From: Thermoproteota archaeon
GTDB taxonomy: Archaea > Korarchaeota > Korarchaeia > Korarchaeales > Korarchaeaceae
NCBI GenBank assembly: GCA_027491915.1
Contig: JAOZGC010000004.1
Span: forward strand, 81,654-145,653
DNA: 64,000 nt
Direction: 5' to 3'
In this document: positions 56,858 through 64,000 of the stretch, one piece after another
Layout of the letters: each line of letters begins with the position of its first letter
Numbering within the stretch: the stretch's first letter is position 1
Notes under the pieces: generated by a model
The model's database searches: none
What the model saw: only the letters and a program-made list of their open reading frames with translations
What the model was told of the DNA's origin: nothing
Position numbers and translations under genes: made by a program

Positions 56858-58000
56858 TCACCCCCCGTACACCTCCCTCCACTCGCTCAGCCAGCCCTTC
56901 AGGTTCTCGCTTATCTCAGACGGGCTCAGTAGGTCGTTGAATCTCCTCACGCTAAGCGGATCGACGGCCCACCTCTTGAACACCTCCGGCAGCTCGACCC
57001 TCGAGTTAGCGGGGTACATCCAGTTGTTGAGCGGTATCTCCCTCTGCACCTCCGGGCTGAGGAAGTAGTCTATGAACATCCTGGCAGCCTCCGGGTGGGG
57101 GCACCCCCTGACGAGGGATATGCCCTCCACCTGAAGCCACCCCCACTTCTCACCTCCGTACTCAAACAGGGCCGCCTCTATTGTGGAGTTCCCGCCGTAG
57201 ATGCTCGAGTACATCGCGGAGTACGCCGGATCCGTGGCGTAGCTGACGACTATGGGCCTGCCCAGCGAAGGATCCAGGAACATATCGTAGGCCTCCCCCC
57301 AGCTGGAAGCCAGGGCTGCCCTTCCCCTAACCTCCGCCCACCACTCGGTCCAGTTGCGCCCCAAGATCCCCTCGTAGGCGGCTATCTCGGCCATCATGAA
57401 GGACAGCCCGGTGCTGCTCAGGGAGGGATCCTCCAGCACCAGCATCGAAGCCAGGTCCTCCTCGGCGAGCCTCTCGAAGGTCAGGTTACGCATGGTGTCC
57501 GGATCCACCCTCGAGGAGTCGTACACTATTGCCACTATCCCGTAGTCGTACGGGACGGAGTGGAGAGTCGGGTCGAGGGCCTGAACGAGCCAGCGCGGCA
57601 CGTCTCCGAGGTTGCTCGGCCTGTACACGTCCAGCACCCCCTCGGATATGCCCTCCCTGACGAGCACGTTGTCGAGCCCGATTATCACGTCCGCCCTGGG
57701 AGAGTCCCTCTCCTCGACCAGCGCCAGCAGGGCAGCCCTTGCATCTTCGAACTCCCTTCTAATCACCCTGCATCCAGTCTTCCTCTCGAACCCGCCGTAG
57801 ACCAGATCTAGGGTCTCGTTGACCTTCTCCTCCGGCAGCCCCCACTTCAGGAGGCTGTCGTAGGTGTAGACCACCACCTCACACCCTCTCTCCTCGGGCC
57901 CTCCCGGCGCCGGCCCACTTCTCGCGATCGAGAAGGCCAGCACCAGGACCGCGATGACGGCGGCGGACAGGGCCAGCGCCGACGCCGCGGTCACCCTCAT
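56858..58000 (-). CDS. ABC transporter substrate-binding protein, ThiB-like
   Basis: About 380 residues. The N-terminal hydrophobic signal helix (ALALSAAVIAVLVLAFSIA) is followed by VVVYTYDSLLKWGLPEE, VPYDYGIVAIVYDS, LVLEDPSLSSTGLSFMM, VVSYATDPAYSA, QVEGISLVRGCPHPEAARMFIDY and IPLNNWMYPANS. These match thiamine-binding ThiB/TbpA proteins. The signal helix has no lipobox Cys. ATG 58000 is leaderless relative to TTTATAG at 58028-58022. It is separated from the permease and ATPase genes by ctaB on the other strand. Confidence 0.85.
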   Translation of the reverse strand: MRVTAASALALSAAVIAVLVLAFSIARSGPAPGGPEERGCEVVVYTYDSLLKWGLPEEKVNETLDLVYGGFERKTGCRVIRREFEDARAALLALVEERDSPRADVIIGLDNVLVREGISEGVLDVYRPSNLGDVPRWLVQALDPTLHSVPYDYGIVAIVYDSSRVDPDTMRNLTFERLAEEDLASMLVLEDPSLSSTGLSFMMAEIAAYEGILGRNWTEWWAEVRGRAALASSWGEAYDMFLDPSLGRPIVVSYATDPAYSAMYSSIYGGNSTIEAALFEYGGEKWGWLQVEGISLVRGCPHPEAARMFIDYFLSPEVQREIPLNNWMYPANSRVELPEVFKRWAVDPLSVRRFNDLLSPSEISENLKGWLSEWREVYGG

Positions 58001-58021
58001 ATACACACCTATTAGGATCGA

Positions 58022-58040
58022 CTATAAACTAGGATTTAAA
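58022..58040. promoter_or_regulatory. Divergent promoter thiB-like / PurM-like
   Basis: CTATAAACTAGGATTTAAA holds a minus-strand TATA (about 58022-58028) for ATG 58000 and a plus-strand TTTAAA (58035-58040) for GTG 58062. Confidence 0.55.
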
Positions 58041-58061
58041 GTGCCCGCGGGCCCCACCCGG

Positions 58062-59060
58062 GTGCTCGGGAGGATCAGGGGGGAGCTACTCCGCAGGGTC
58101 ACCTCCAGGGCTGGGGCCAGGCTGAGCAGGGTCGTCGTACACCCGGAGCCCCACTTGGACGCTGGCGTGGAGAGGGCGTGCGGCGAGTATAGGGTCTACT
58201 CTACGGATCCGGCCCTCGGGGTTCCGGCATCGGACCTGGGCTACCTGGCCTTCCACTTCTCAGCCGTGGACGTCGCCGTCCTGGGCGCCAAGCCAGAACT
58301 CGTCGCGGTGGACCTCCTCTTCCCACCCGACTCTCCGGACGACCTCATAACATCGGTCGACGAGCAGCTGAGCTTCGAGGCCTGGATCCATGGGGTTGAG
58401 GTGATAGCTGGCCACACGGGCAGGTACGCCGGGTTGGAGGAACCGGTGGCCGTCGTGACGACGATCGGTCGGACCTCCAGGCTGCTCCTCCCGAGCGGAA
58501 TATCCCCGGGGGACGCGGTTTTGATCGTGGGTGTCCCCGGCGCCGAGCTGCTGTACGGCGTCGCCAACTACAGGCCCGAGCTGCTGTACGATGAGGTCGG
58601 GCCAAGGTCGGTCGCCAGGTGGAGGAGGGCATCCCGCCTGCTTTCAGCCCTTCCTCAGGCATTGGCCCTATCCGCGAGGGACGCGGCGAAGGCGATGAAG
58701 GACTGCGCCGAGGGAGGGGTCGTCAGGGCGCTGAACGAGCTCGCCTCCGCATCGGACCTGGGACTGGAGATCCACGGGGACAGGATCCCACTGCCGCCGG
58801 AGCTGGAGAGGCTGGCCTCCAGGTACGGGTTCGATCCCCTGGAGTGCTCCAGCTCCGGCGCCCTGGTGGCGGCGGTCAGCCCGGACAGGCTGGATCTCTC
58901 CCTCTATTGGATGGAGGCCCTGGGTTTCCCGGCAGTAGCGGCCGGGAGGTTCCTGCCGGGGGGAGAGGGGAGGTGGCTGATCCGCGGCGGCGTCAGGAGG
59001 GAGCTCCCAGAAGAATACCGGGACCCCTACGGTCCCCTGCTCTCCGGGGATTTTAAATAG
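58062..59060 (+). CDS. AIR synthase-related (PurM/HypE-fold) protein
   Basis: 332 residues. It has the PurM-fold order HPEPHLDAGVERACGEY, YLAFHFSAVDVAVLGAKPELV, VIAGHTGRYAG, ISPGDAVLIVGVPG, KDCAEGGVVRALNELA and FDPLECSSSGALVAAV. It belongs to the ATP-binding archaeal HypE-like proteins with no proven reaction. GTG 58062 fits the nearby TTTAAA; GTG 58041 is the alternative. The next gene is mevalonate kinase, separately promoted. Confidence 0.78.
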   Translation: MLGRIRGELLRRVTSRAGARLSRVVVHPEPHLDAGVERACGEYRVYSTDPALGVPASDLGYLAFHFSAVDVAVLGAKPELVAVDLLFPPDSPDDLITSVDEQLSFEAWIHGVEVIAGHTGRYAGLEEPVAVVTTIGRTSRLLLPSGISPGDAVLIVGVPGAELLYGVANYRPELLYDEVGPRSVARWRRASRLLSALPQALALSARDAAKAMKDCAEGGVVRALNELASASDLGLEIHGDRIPLPPELERLASRYGFDPLECSSSGALVAAVSPDRLDLSLYWMEALGFPAVAAGRFLPGGEGRWLIRGGVRRELPEEYRDPYGPLLSGDFK

Positions 59061-59067
59061 GCGGAGA
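59041..59067 (+). promoter_or_regulatory. mvk promoter with TATA and flanking inverted repeat
   Basis: TTTTAAATA (59051-59059) is 25-30 bp before ATG 59082. TCTCCG (59041-59046) and CGGAGA (59062-59067) are 6-bp inverted arms centred on it. Confidence 0.5.
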
Positions 59068-59081
59068 CCAGCCCTAGGGCT

Positions 59082-60074
59082 ATGCCCAGGCCGGCCTCCG
59101 CATCCGCCCCCTCTCAGGCCTTCCTCCTGGGTGAGCACTCCGTGCTCTACGGGACGCCCGCCCTGGCGGCCTCGGTGGACGTCAGGTCGAGGGCCGTGGT
59201 CAGGCCCAGGGGGGACGGCTCCATCCTGATCTCCTCCGGGGCCGTGGACGGGACCTTCAGGGGGAGGATGGCGGGAGGGGGGGTCTCCGGGGAGGGACCC
59301 GAACCGCTGAGGCAGCTGGCCGTGGGGGTGTGGGGTCTGCTGAGGGATCTGGGGGTCGATTCCGGGTACAGCATAGAGATCTCCTCCAACGTCCCGATGG
59401 GGAGCGGGATGGCCAGCTCCGCCAGCGTCGCGGCCTCGATCTCGGCGGCCATATACAGGTCTCTGGATCTCGACCCCTCCAGGGAGGAGCTGCTGGACGC
59501 CGTCTACGGTTTCGAGAGGATAATCCACGGCAGGGCGAGCAAGACAGGGCCAGCCTGCGCGGTCCTGGGTGGGGTGATATGGGTCGACTGGAGGGACGGC
59601 GAGATGGTTGCCGAGAGGCTGGGGTCCCCGAGCCTCCCGCTGACAGTCGGCTGCACCGGAAGGAGGAGCGAGACCAAAAAGATGATAGGCCTGGTCTCCA
59701 CCCTGAGGGACAGATTCCCGAACCAGGTGAACTCAATAATGTCCCTGATGGGGGATCTGGTCAGGGCCGGGAGGGACGCCGTGTCGATCGGGGACGTGTC
59801 CTCCCTAGGGGCCATCATGAACATGGCCCACGGGCTTCTCTCCTCCCTGGGAGTCTCCACCCCCGAGCTGGATCGGGCCGTCTGGGCCGCCAGGGAGGCG
59901 GGAGCCCTGGGGGCGAAGCTCTCCGGGGGGGGAGGAGGGGGATGCATAGTGGCCCTCTCCGGCTCCCGGGACGGCCGCGTCAGGGAGGCCCTGGAAGAGA
60001 TCGGCCTCAGGGCCTTTGAAGCCCCTATCTCCGTCGACGGGGTCGTAGCGGAAGGGGAGGTTGATGAGATTTGA
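59082..60074 (+). CDS. mvk: Mevalonate kinase
   Basis: 330 residues, GHMP kinase. SQAFLLGEHSVLYGTPALA (motif 1), VPMGSGMASSASVAAS (ATP loop) and SGGGGGGCIVAL (motif 3) are all present. RASKTGPACAVLGGVIW contains an active-site Lys. It phosphorylates mevalonate for isoprenoid lipid synthesis, in keeping with tes and GGR in this window. Leaderless ATG. Its stop overlaps the thrS TTG start by 4 nt (TTGA). Confidence 0.92.
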   Translation: MPRPASASAPSQAFLLGEHSVLYGTPALAASVDVRSRAVVRPRGDGSILISSGAVDGTFRGRMAGGGVSGEGPEPLRQLAVGVWGLLRDLGVDSGYSIEISSNVPMGSGMASSASVAASISAAIYRSLDLDPSREELLDAVYGFERIIHGRASKTGPACAVLGGVIWVDWRDGEMVAERLGSPSLPLTVGCTGRRSETKKMIGLVSTLRDRFPNQVNSIMSLMGDLVRAGRDAVSIGDVSSLGAIMNMAHGLLSSLGVSTPELDRAVWAAREAGALGAKLSGGGGGGCIVALSGSRDGRVREALEEIGLRAFEAPISVDGVVAEGEVDEI

Positions 60075-61927
60075 GGATATTCGCCCTCCACTCGGATTAC
60101 CTCAGGTACAGGGTGAGGAGGAAGGCCGTCGAGGCGGCTCCCGACCTCTCCGACGGGGAGAGGGAGGGGGGCGCGGAGGAGTGCCTGGTCCTGTTCACGG
60201 CCTTCGAATCCTCCGACTCCGAGCGCTCGGTTGAGGCGGCCCTCAGGGAGGTGGAGACCCTATCGCGGAGGCTGGGCGTAAGGAGGCTCGTGCTCTACCC
60301 GTGGGTCCACCTGACCGAGACGCCGGCCCCCTTCAACGTAGCCGTCAGGCTGTACCGCTCCCTGGCCGATTCGCTGGAGTCGGCCGGATTCGACCTTCTG
60401 AGGGTTCCCATAGGGTGGTACAAGGAGTTCGAGATCAGGGTGAAAGGTCACCCCCTGGCCGAGTCTCTGAGGGTCGTGGGTCCGGAGGCCGGGCCGTCGG
60501 AGTCGACGGGCGCAGAGGGCGAGGTCGAGGGCGAGGAGAAGGGGCGGTTCCTCCTCCTGTGGCCAGACGGTCGGGAGGAGGAGCTGACCGACTGGCGCGG
60601 CGTGGAGAACGAGGTTCTCAGGATAGTCGTGAGGAACGAGGTCTTCGGGAAGCCTCCCTCTGGGGGAGAGCCCGCGCACATATCCCTCATGCGGAGGCTG
60701 GAACTCGTCGACTACGAGCCCGCCTCAGACGTCGGTCACTTCAGGTTCTACCCCAACGGGACCCTCGTCAAGAGGCTCATAGAGGACCTCGCCTCCGACG
60801 TGGCGTCCTCGCTGGGCGCCATGGAGATAGAGACCCCCCTGCTCTACAGGCTGGACGTCCCCGCCATAGCCGGGCAGGCCGCCAAGTTCGTGGAGAGGAA
60901 CTACCAGATACCCATGGGGAAGACGACCCTCATACTCAGGTTCGCCGGGGACTTCGGCCTGTTCGAGATGATGAAGGACATGGTCATATCCTACAGGGAT
61001 CTGCCGCTCAGCTTCTACGAGATCTCCCCCTCCTTCAGGCTGGAGCAGAGGGGGGAGTGCGTGGGCCTGAGGAGGTTGAGGGGGTTCACGATGCCGGACA
61101 TCCACACCTTCGCGGCCGACGTGGATCAGGGGATGGAGATGTACGAGAGGTACTTCCACGAGTATCACAGGCTCCTCTCCTCCCTCGGGGTGGACTACGC
61201 CGTCGTCTTCAGGGTCGTGGGCGAGTTCTACGACAGGCTGAAGCCAGCCATCCTCAGGATGCTCTCGGGAGTTGGGAAGCCGGCGCTGATAGAGATCCTC
61301 CCGGAGATGAAGCACTACTGGGCGCTGAAGCACGAGTTTCAGGTCGTCGACACGGTGGAGGGGAACGCCCAGCTGAGCACCGTGCAGCTCGACGTGGAGG
61401 ATTCCGACAGGTACGGCATATTCTACGTCGACAGGGACGGATCCAAGAGGCCGGGGGTGATCGTCCACACCTCCATGGGGAGCGTCGAGAGGATGATCTA
61501 CGCAATCCTCGAGACGGCGGCCAGGCGCGCCAATTTGGGAGAGAAGCCATCTCTACCCCTCTGGCTCTCGCCGACCCAGGTCCGGATCATCCCGGTGTCC
61601 CAGGACAACCTGGACTACGCCAGGAGCGTGATGGAATCCCTGGACTCGGCTGGGATCAGGGTCGACCTGGACGACAGGGACATCAGCCTCGCCAAGAAGA
61701 TCAGGGAGGCCGAGAGGAAGTGGGTGCCCTACATCGCGGTAGTCGGATCGAGGGAGGAGCGGGCTGGCACGGTTAGGCTGCGCGTCCGGGGGGAGGAGGG
61801 CGAGAGGGACTGCGGGGTGGAGGACCTAATAGAAGAGATTAGATCTAAGACGGTCAACATGCCTTACAGACCGCTCACCGTCCCCAAACTGCTCAGCAGG
61901 AGGCCCATATTCGTCGGCTCCTCCTGA
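60071..61927 (+). CDS. thrS: Threonyl-tRNA synthetase, archaeal type with N-terminal editing domain
   Basis: 618 residues. Residues 1-140 are the archaeal DTD-like editing domain (MRIFALHSDYLRYRVRRKAV, VRRLVLYPWVHLT). The class II catalytic core follows (KRLIEDLASDVASSLGAME, FYEISPSFRLEQRGECVGLRRLRGFTMPDIHTF, STVQLDVED) and then an anticodon-binding domain. At D294 (RFAGDFGLFEMM) most archaeal ThrRS have Cys (SACFGQF), the first zinc ligand. The two His ligands (DIHTF, VIVHTS) remain. The editing and catalytic modules are in one chain, unlike the split pairs of many Crenarchaeota. Confidence 0.93.
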   Translation: MRIFALHSDYLRYRVRRKAVEAAPDLSDGEREGGAEECLVLFTAFESSDSERSVEAALREVETLSRRLGVRRLVLYPWVHLTETPAPFNVAVRLYRSLADSLESAGFDLLRVPIGWYKEFEIRVKGHPLAESLRVVGPEAGPSESTGAEGEVEGEEKGRFLLLWPDGREEELTDWRGVENEVLRIVVRNEVFGKPPSGGEPAHISLMRRLELVDYEPASDVGHFRFYPNGTLVKRLIEDLASDVASSLGAMEIETPLLYRLDVPAIAGQAAKFVERNYQIPMGKTTLILRFAGDFGLFEMMKDMVISYRDLPLSFYEISPSFRLEQRGECVGLRRLRGFTMPDIHTFAADVDQGMEMYERYFHEYHRLLSSLGVDYAVVFRVVGEFYDRLKPAILRMLSGVGKPALIEILPEMKHYWALKHEFQVVDTVEGNAQLSTVQLDVEDSDRYGIFYVDRDGSKRPGVIVHTSMGSVERMIYAILETAARRANLGEKPSLPLWLSPTQVRIIPVSQDNLDYARSVMESLDSAGIRVDLDDRDISLAKKIREAERKWVPYIAVVGSREERAGTVRLRVRGEEGERDCGVEDLIEEIRSKTVNMPYRPLTVPKLLSRRPIFVGSS

Positions 61928-61944
61928 TGGGCCCGGGCGGGGGA

Positions 61945-63141
61945 TCACCCGGGCCCCCACAGGAGGCCCAACTCCTCCATCCTCCTGAGCTGGGCCAGGG
62001 TGAAACTCCTGATGTCGGAGACCTCGGGCTGCTCGTAGATCACTTTCCCCCCCTCTATCATCTTTATCATCGCCGGCCTCATCCGTCCTCCGCACTTGGG
62101 ACACTCGGGCGGCCGAGATCCGGCCGGGACAACCGCGTACTCGACGTCTGCGTCGCAGACGTAGACGTCCTTGGCCCCGGATCTTATCCCCCTCTTGGCC
62201 CTGGGCTCTCCCCCCACCTCCACCACGTCGGCGCCGAAGTCGACGGGCCTCGCCCCGCATATGAAGGTCCCGACGCCGAAGGCGTCGGCCCCGGCCTCGG
62301 CCAGTCTCCTCACTTGCTCGTCGTCCAGCCCGCCGGAGACGAAGATCTTCACGTCCTTCCCCCCCCTGAGGTCGAGCTCCCATCTGACCTCCCTGACGAT
62401 CTCCTCCATGCTTCCCCTCCTGGATCTCGGGGTGTCCAGCCTGACCCCGTAGAGCCTGGATCCCAGCGCCTCCAGGGCCATAACCGACTCCGACTTCTCG
62501 TCCGAGAAGGTGTCGACCAGGGCTATTCGGGGGACCTCCTCCGGCAGAACCTCATCGAACGCCCTCCAAGCCTCTCTCTGATCTCCGAATATCACTATCA
62601 GGGAGTGAGGCATGGTGCCGATCGGCTTGAACCCTATCTCCTCGAGGAGGATTCCGGAGGACCCGTCGACGCCTCCTATCAGGCTGGCCTTCTCTATGGC
62701 CAGGCTTATGGCGGGGTGATTTCTCCTTATCCCGAAGTTCACCACGGGCTTCCCCCCCGCTGCCATCTTCACGCGGGCCGCGGCCGTGGCCACCCCGGAC
62801 ATGCTGCACAGGAAACCCAGTATCGAAGTTTCCAGGGCCCCGAACTCTGAGTAGGATCCCTCTATCCTCATGACCGGGAGATCCTTCCTTATCACGCTTC
62901 CGTCCGGCAGGCTGTAGAGGTCCAGCTCTCGCCCCTCCAGGAGCCGGACCACCTCCTCCACCCCGGCCAGCACCCCCCAGGGCCACCCGTTCGGGATTGA
63001 CCTGGCGGCCACCTCCATGACCACCCTGGAGTCCGCCAGCCCCCGCGCCCTCAGGACCTCCATCGTCCTGAGGAAGTACACGTCCACCACCATGCCCCTC
63101 CTGATCTCCTCCTCTCCGACCACGTTGAACCTGTCCGGCAT
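61945..63141 (-). CDS. pncB: Nicotinate phosphoribosyltransferase
   Basis: 398 residues. YFLRTMEVLRARG, SGVATAAARVKMAAGGKPVVNFGIRRNHP, ASLIGGVDGSSG, GTMPHSLI, VDTFSDEKSES and KIFVSGGLDDEQVRRLAEAGADAFGVGTF match archaeal NAPRTase of NAD salvage. A C-terminal zinc ribbon-like pair (VYVCDADVEY, CPKCGGRM) is typical of the archaeal form. ATG 63141 is chosen over an upstream frame that runs toward the tRNA. Confidence 0.9.
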   Translation of the reverse strand: MPDRFNVVGEEEIRRGMVVDVYFLRTMEVLRARGLADSRVVMEVAARSIPNGWPWGVLAGVEEVVRLLEGRELDLYSLPDGSVIRKDLPVMRIEGSYSEFGALETSILGFLCSMSGVATAAARVKMAAGGKPVVNFGIRRNHPAISLAIEKASLIGGVDGSSGILLEEIGFKPIGTMPHSLIVIFGDQREAWRAFDEVLPEEVPRIALVDTFSDEKSESVMALEALGSRLYGVRLDTPRSRRGSMEEIVREVRWELDLRGGKDVKIFVSGGLDDEQVRRLAEAGADAFGVGTFICGARPVDFGADVVEVGGEPRAKRGIRSGAKDVYVCDADVEYAVVPAGSRPPECPKCGGRMRPAMIKMIEGGKVIYEQPEVSDIRSFTLAQLRRMEELGLLWGPG

Positions 63142-63194
63142 CTCTCTCCCGGCAGATCCGGGGGGTCCTGGGAAAAAGGTTACCCGGGGGAACG

Positions 63195-63271
63195 TGGCGG
63201 CGGGGGTGGGACTCGAACCCACGGCCGCCCGGTTAACAGCCGGGTGCTCTACCTAGCTGAGCTACCCCGCC
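63195..63271 (-). tRNA. tRNA-Asn (anticodon GTT)
   Basis: Acceptor GGCGGGG (63271-63265) pairs with CCCCGCC. The D-arm is GCTC/GAGC, anticodon stem CCCGG/CCGGG with loop CTGTTAA (GTT), and T-arm GTGGG-TTCGAGT-CCCAC. Discriminator G is followed by an encoded CCA (63197-63195). No intron. Confidence 0.97.
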
Positions 63272-63316
63272 GACGCGGGGGGCTCCGGGAGGTAATATAA
63301 CCTTACCGCCCCGGGG

Positions 63317-64000
63317 TCAGAACACGTAGGTCTCCTCGTGCCTCTCCTCCCCGCCGTATCCCCTCATGCTCTTCACGACCTCGGCGAAGTACTTCATCAT
63401 GTCCTCCGTCAGGCTGGGTCTCACCCTGCCCATGGCCTCCCTGAAGTGTCTCATCCCAACCGACTTCGCCTCTGGGTCCTCCCTCAGGGCCTCCAGCGCC
63501 GCCTCCCTGACCAGGGCGGCCAAGTCGGCCCCGCTGAACCCCTCCGTCTCCCTGGCTATCTCCAACAGGTCCACCTCCTCCGCCAGGGGGACGTTCCTGG
63601 TGTGGACCTCGAGGATCTTCCTGCGGCCCTCGACGTCCGGGGGCCCTATGTATATCAACTTCTCCAACCTTCCGGGCCTCAGGAGGGCCGGATCCACCAG
63701 ATCTGGTCTGTTGGTCGCCCCTATCACTATGACGTTTCTCAGCGGCTGGATGCCGTCTATCTCCGTCAGCATCTGACTCACGACCCTCTCAGTGACCCCA
63801 GAATCGGCGAAACCCATTCCCCTCCTCGGAAACAGGGAGTCTATCTCGTCGATGAATATTATGGCCGGGGCCACCTGCCTGGCCTTCCTGAAGACCTCCC
63901 TGACGGCCCTCTCGCTCTCCCCCACCCACTTGCTCAGGAGCTCGGGCCCCTTCACCGATATGAAGTTGGCCTCGCTCTCCGTGGCCACGGCCCTGGCCAG
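63317..64000 (-). CDS. cdc48: Cdc48/VCP-type AAA ATPase, C-terminal part of the D2 domain (5' part outside window)
   Basis: Only the last 227 codons are in the window. [45 protein letters not shown] (Walker B), [22 protein letters not shown] (sensor 1 and arginine fingers) and [15 protein letters not shown] (sensor 2) are the Cdc48 D2 sequence. The tail is [12 protein letters not shown]. Cdc48 unfolds proteins for degradation and may work with the archaeal proteasome; the PAC2 proteins in this window fit that theme. The frame continues through the window end. Confidence 0.93.
   Translation of the reverse strand: MARAVATESEANFISVKGPELLSKWVGESERAVREVFRKARQVAPAIIFIDEIDSLFPRRGMGFADSGVTERVVSQMLTEIDGIQPLRNVIVIGATNRPDLVDPALLRPGRLEKLIYIGPPDVEGRRKILEVHTRNVPLAEEVDLLEIARETEGFSGADLAALVREAALEALREDPEAKSVGMRHFREAMGRVRPSLTEDMMKYFAEVVKSMRGYGGEERHEETYVF

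Noticed and set aside
1..64000. CRISPR arrays, insertion sequences, integrases, attachment sites
   Set aside because: No regularly spaced direct repeats and no transposase or integrase motifs were seen; the two tRNA genes show no duplicated 3' end nearby.

Overview
The window is GC-rich, gene-dense archaeal DNA, most likely from a hyperthermophile of the TACK-like (Crenarchaeota/Korarchaeota-type) branches. The evidence is RadA recombinase, the NurA-HerA-Mre11-Rad50 end-resection set, an archaeal histone, ribosomal protein eS25, TtuA/Ncs6, archaeal-type ThrRS, aCPSF-type beta-CASP nuclease, DTD2-type deacylase, BpsA (branched polyamine synthase), tetraether lipid synthase, mevalonate kinase and a Cdc48 ATPase. 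Coding usage is AGG/ATA rich, and many genes start with TTG or GTG. TATA boxes often lie 25-30 bp upstream of the start codon (leaderless or nearly so), and TTGA/GTGA/ATGA stop-start overlaps are common. The precise lineage cannot be fixed from sequence reading alone.

Layout. 1-8.1 kb: a DUF123-HAD fusion (cut by the window edge), glyoxylate reductase, 8-oxoguanine glycosylase, RadA, a ubiquitin-like protein overlapping TtuA, PAC2 chaperone, PadR regulator, DUF354 glycosyltransferase and a CoA-disulfide-reductase-like flavoprotein. 8.1-16.3 kb: a second PAC2 protein, Hsp20, then the nurA-herA-mre11-rad50 operon on the minus strand. 16.3-26 kb: acyl-CoA synthetase alpha subunit, TldE/TldD, PspA with a membrane wHTH partner, MetRS-beta-like tRNA-binding protein, beta-CASP nuclease, a radical SAM protein, S-adenosylhomocysteinase, a TusA-like protein and a GNAT acetyltransferase. 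26.7-34.8 kb: M50 protease, a coiled-coil protein overlapping eS25, cyclophilin-like and metallo-beta-lactamase proteins, ThiL, cyclic-2,3-DPG-synthetase-family protein, a creatininase-family amidohydrolase and pyruvate kinase. 34.8-35.4 kb: an unusually AT-rich gap, followed by histone. 35.7-43.5 kb: tRNA-Arg, a UppP-like/DedA-like membrane fusion, sugar isomerase fold, DtdA, DUF5615, DUF211, tRNA methylthiotransferase, BpsA with a degenerate SpeD, and a metallohydrolase. 43.6-52.3 kb: tetraether synthase plus geranylgeranyl reductase, a membrane pair with a degenerate HerA-like domain, a Cys-containing HTH regulator, class III aminotransferase and a secreted beta-sandwich protein. 52.3-64 kb: inositol-1-phosphate synthase, a thiamine/iron-type ABC transporter, heme O synthase, PurM-like protein, mevalonate kinase, ThrRS, nicotinate phosphoribosyltransferase, tRNA-Asn and Cdc48 (cut by the edge).

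Shared themes. Membrane-lipid chemistry recurs: mevalonate kinase, Tes, geranylgeranyl reductase, inositol phosphate synthase and the UppP/DedA fusion. So does genome maintenance: RadA, Ogg, NurA-HerA-Mre11-Rad50 and histone. Translation and tRNA quality also recur: TtuA, MtaB, DtdA, ThrRS, MetRS-beta and two tRNAs.

The most unusual signals are several family members that have lost their signature residues beside an apparent partner. These are the ubiquitin-like protein ending GR instead of GG, SpeD without its pyruvoyl serine, a TusA-like protein without its cysteine, a HerA-like domain without Walker A, and a UppP-like domain without the catalytic Arg. A second unusual signal is GC-rich inverted or direct repeats centred on TATA boxes, strongest at radA/ogg and mtaB.
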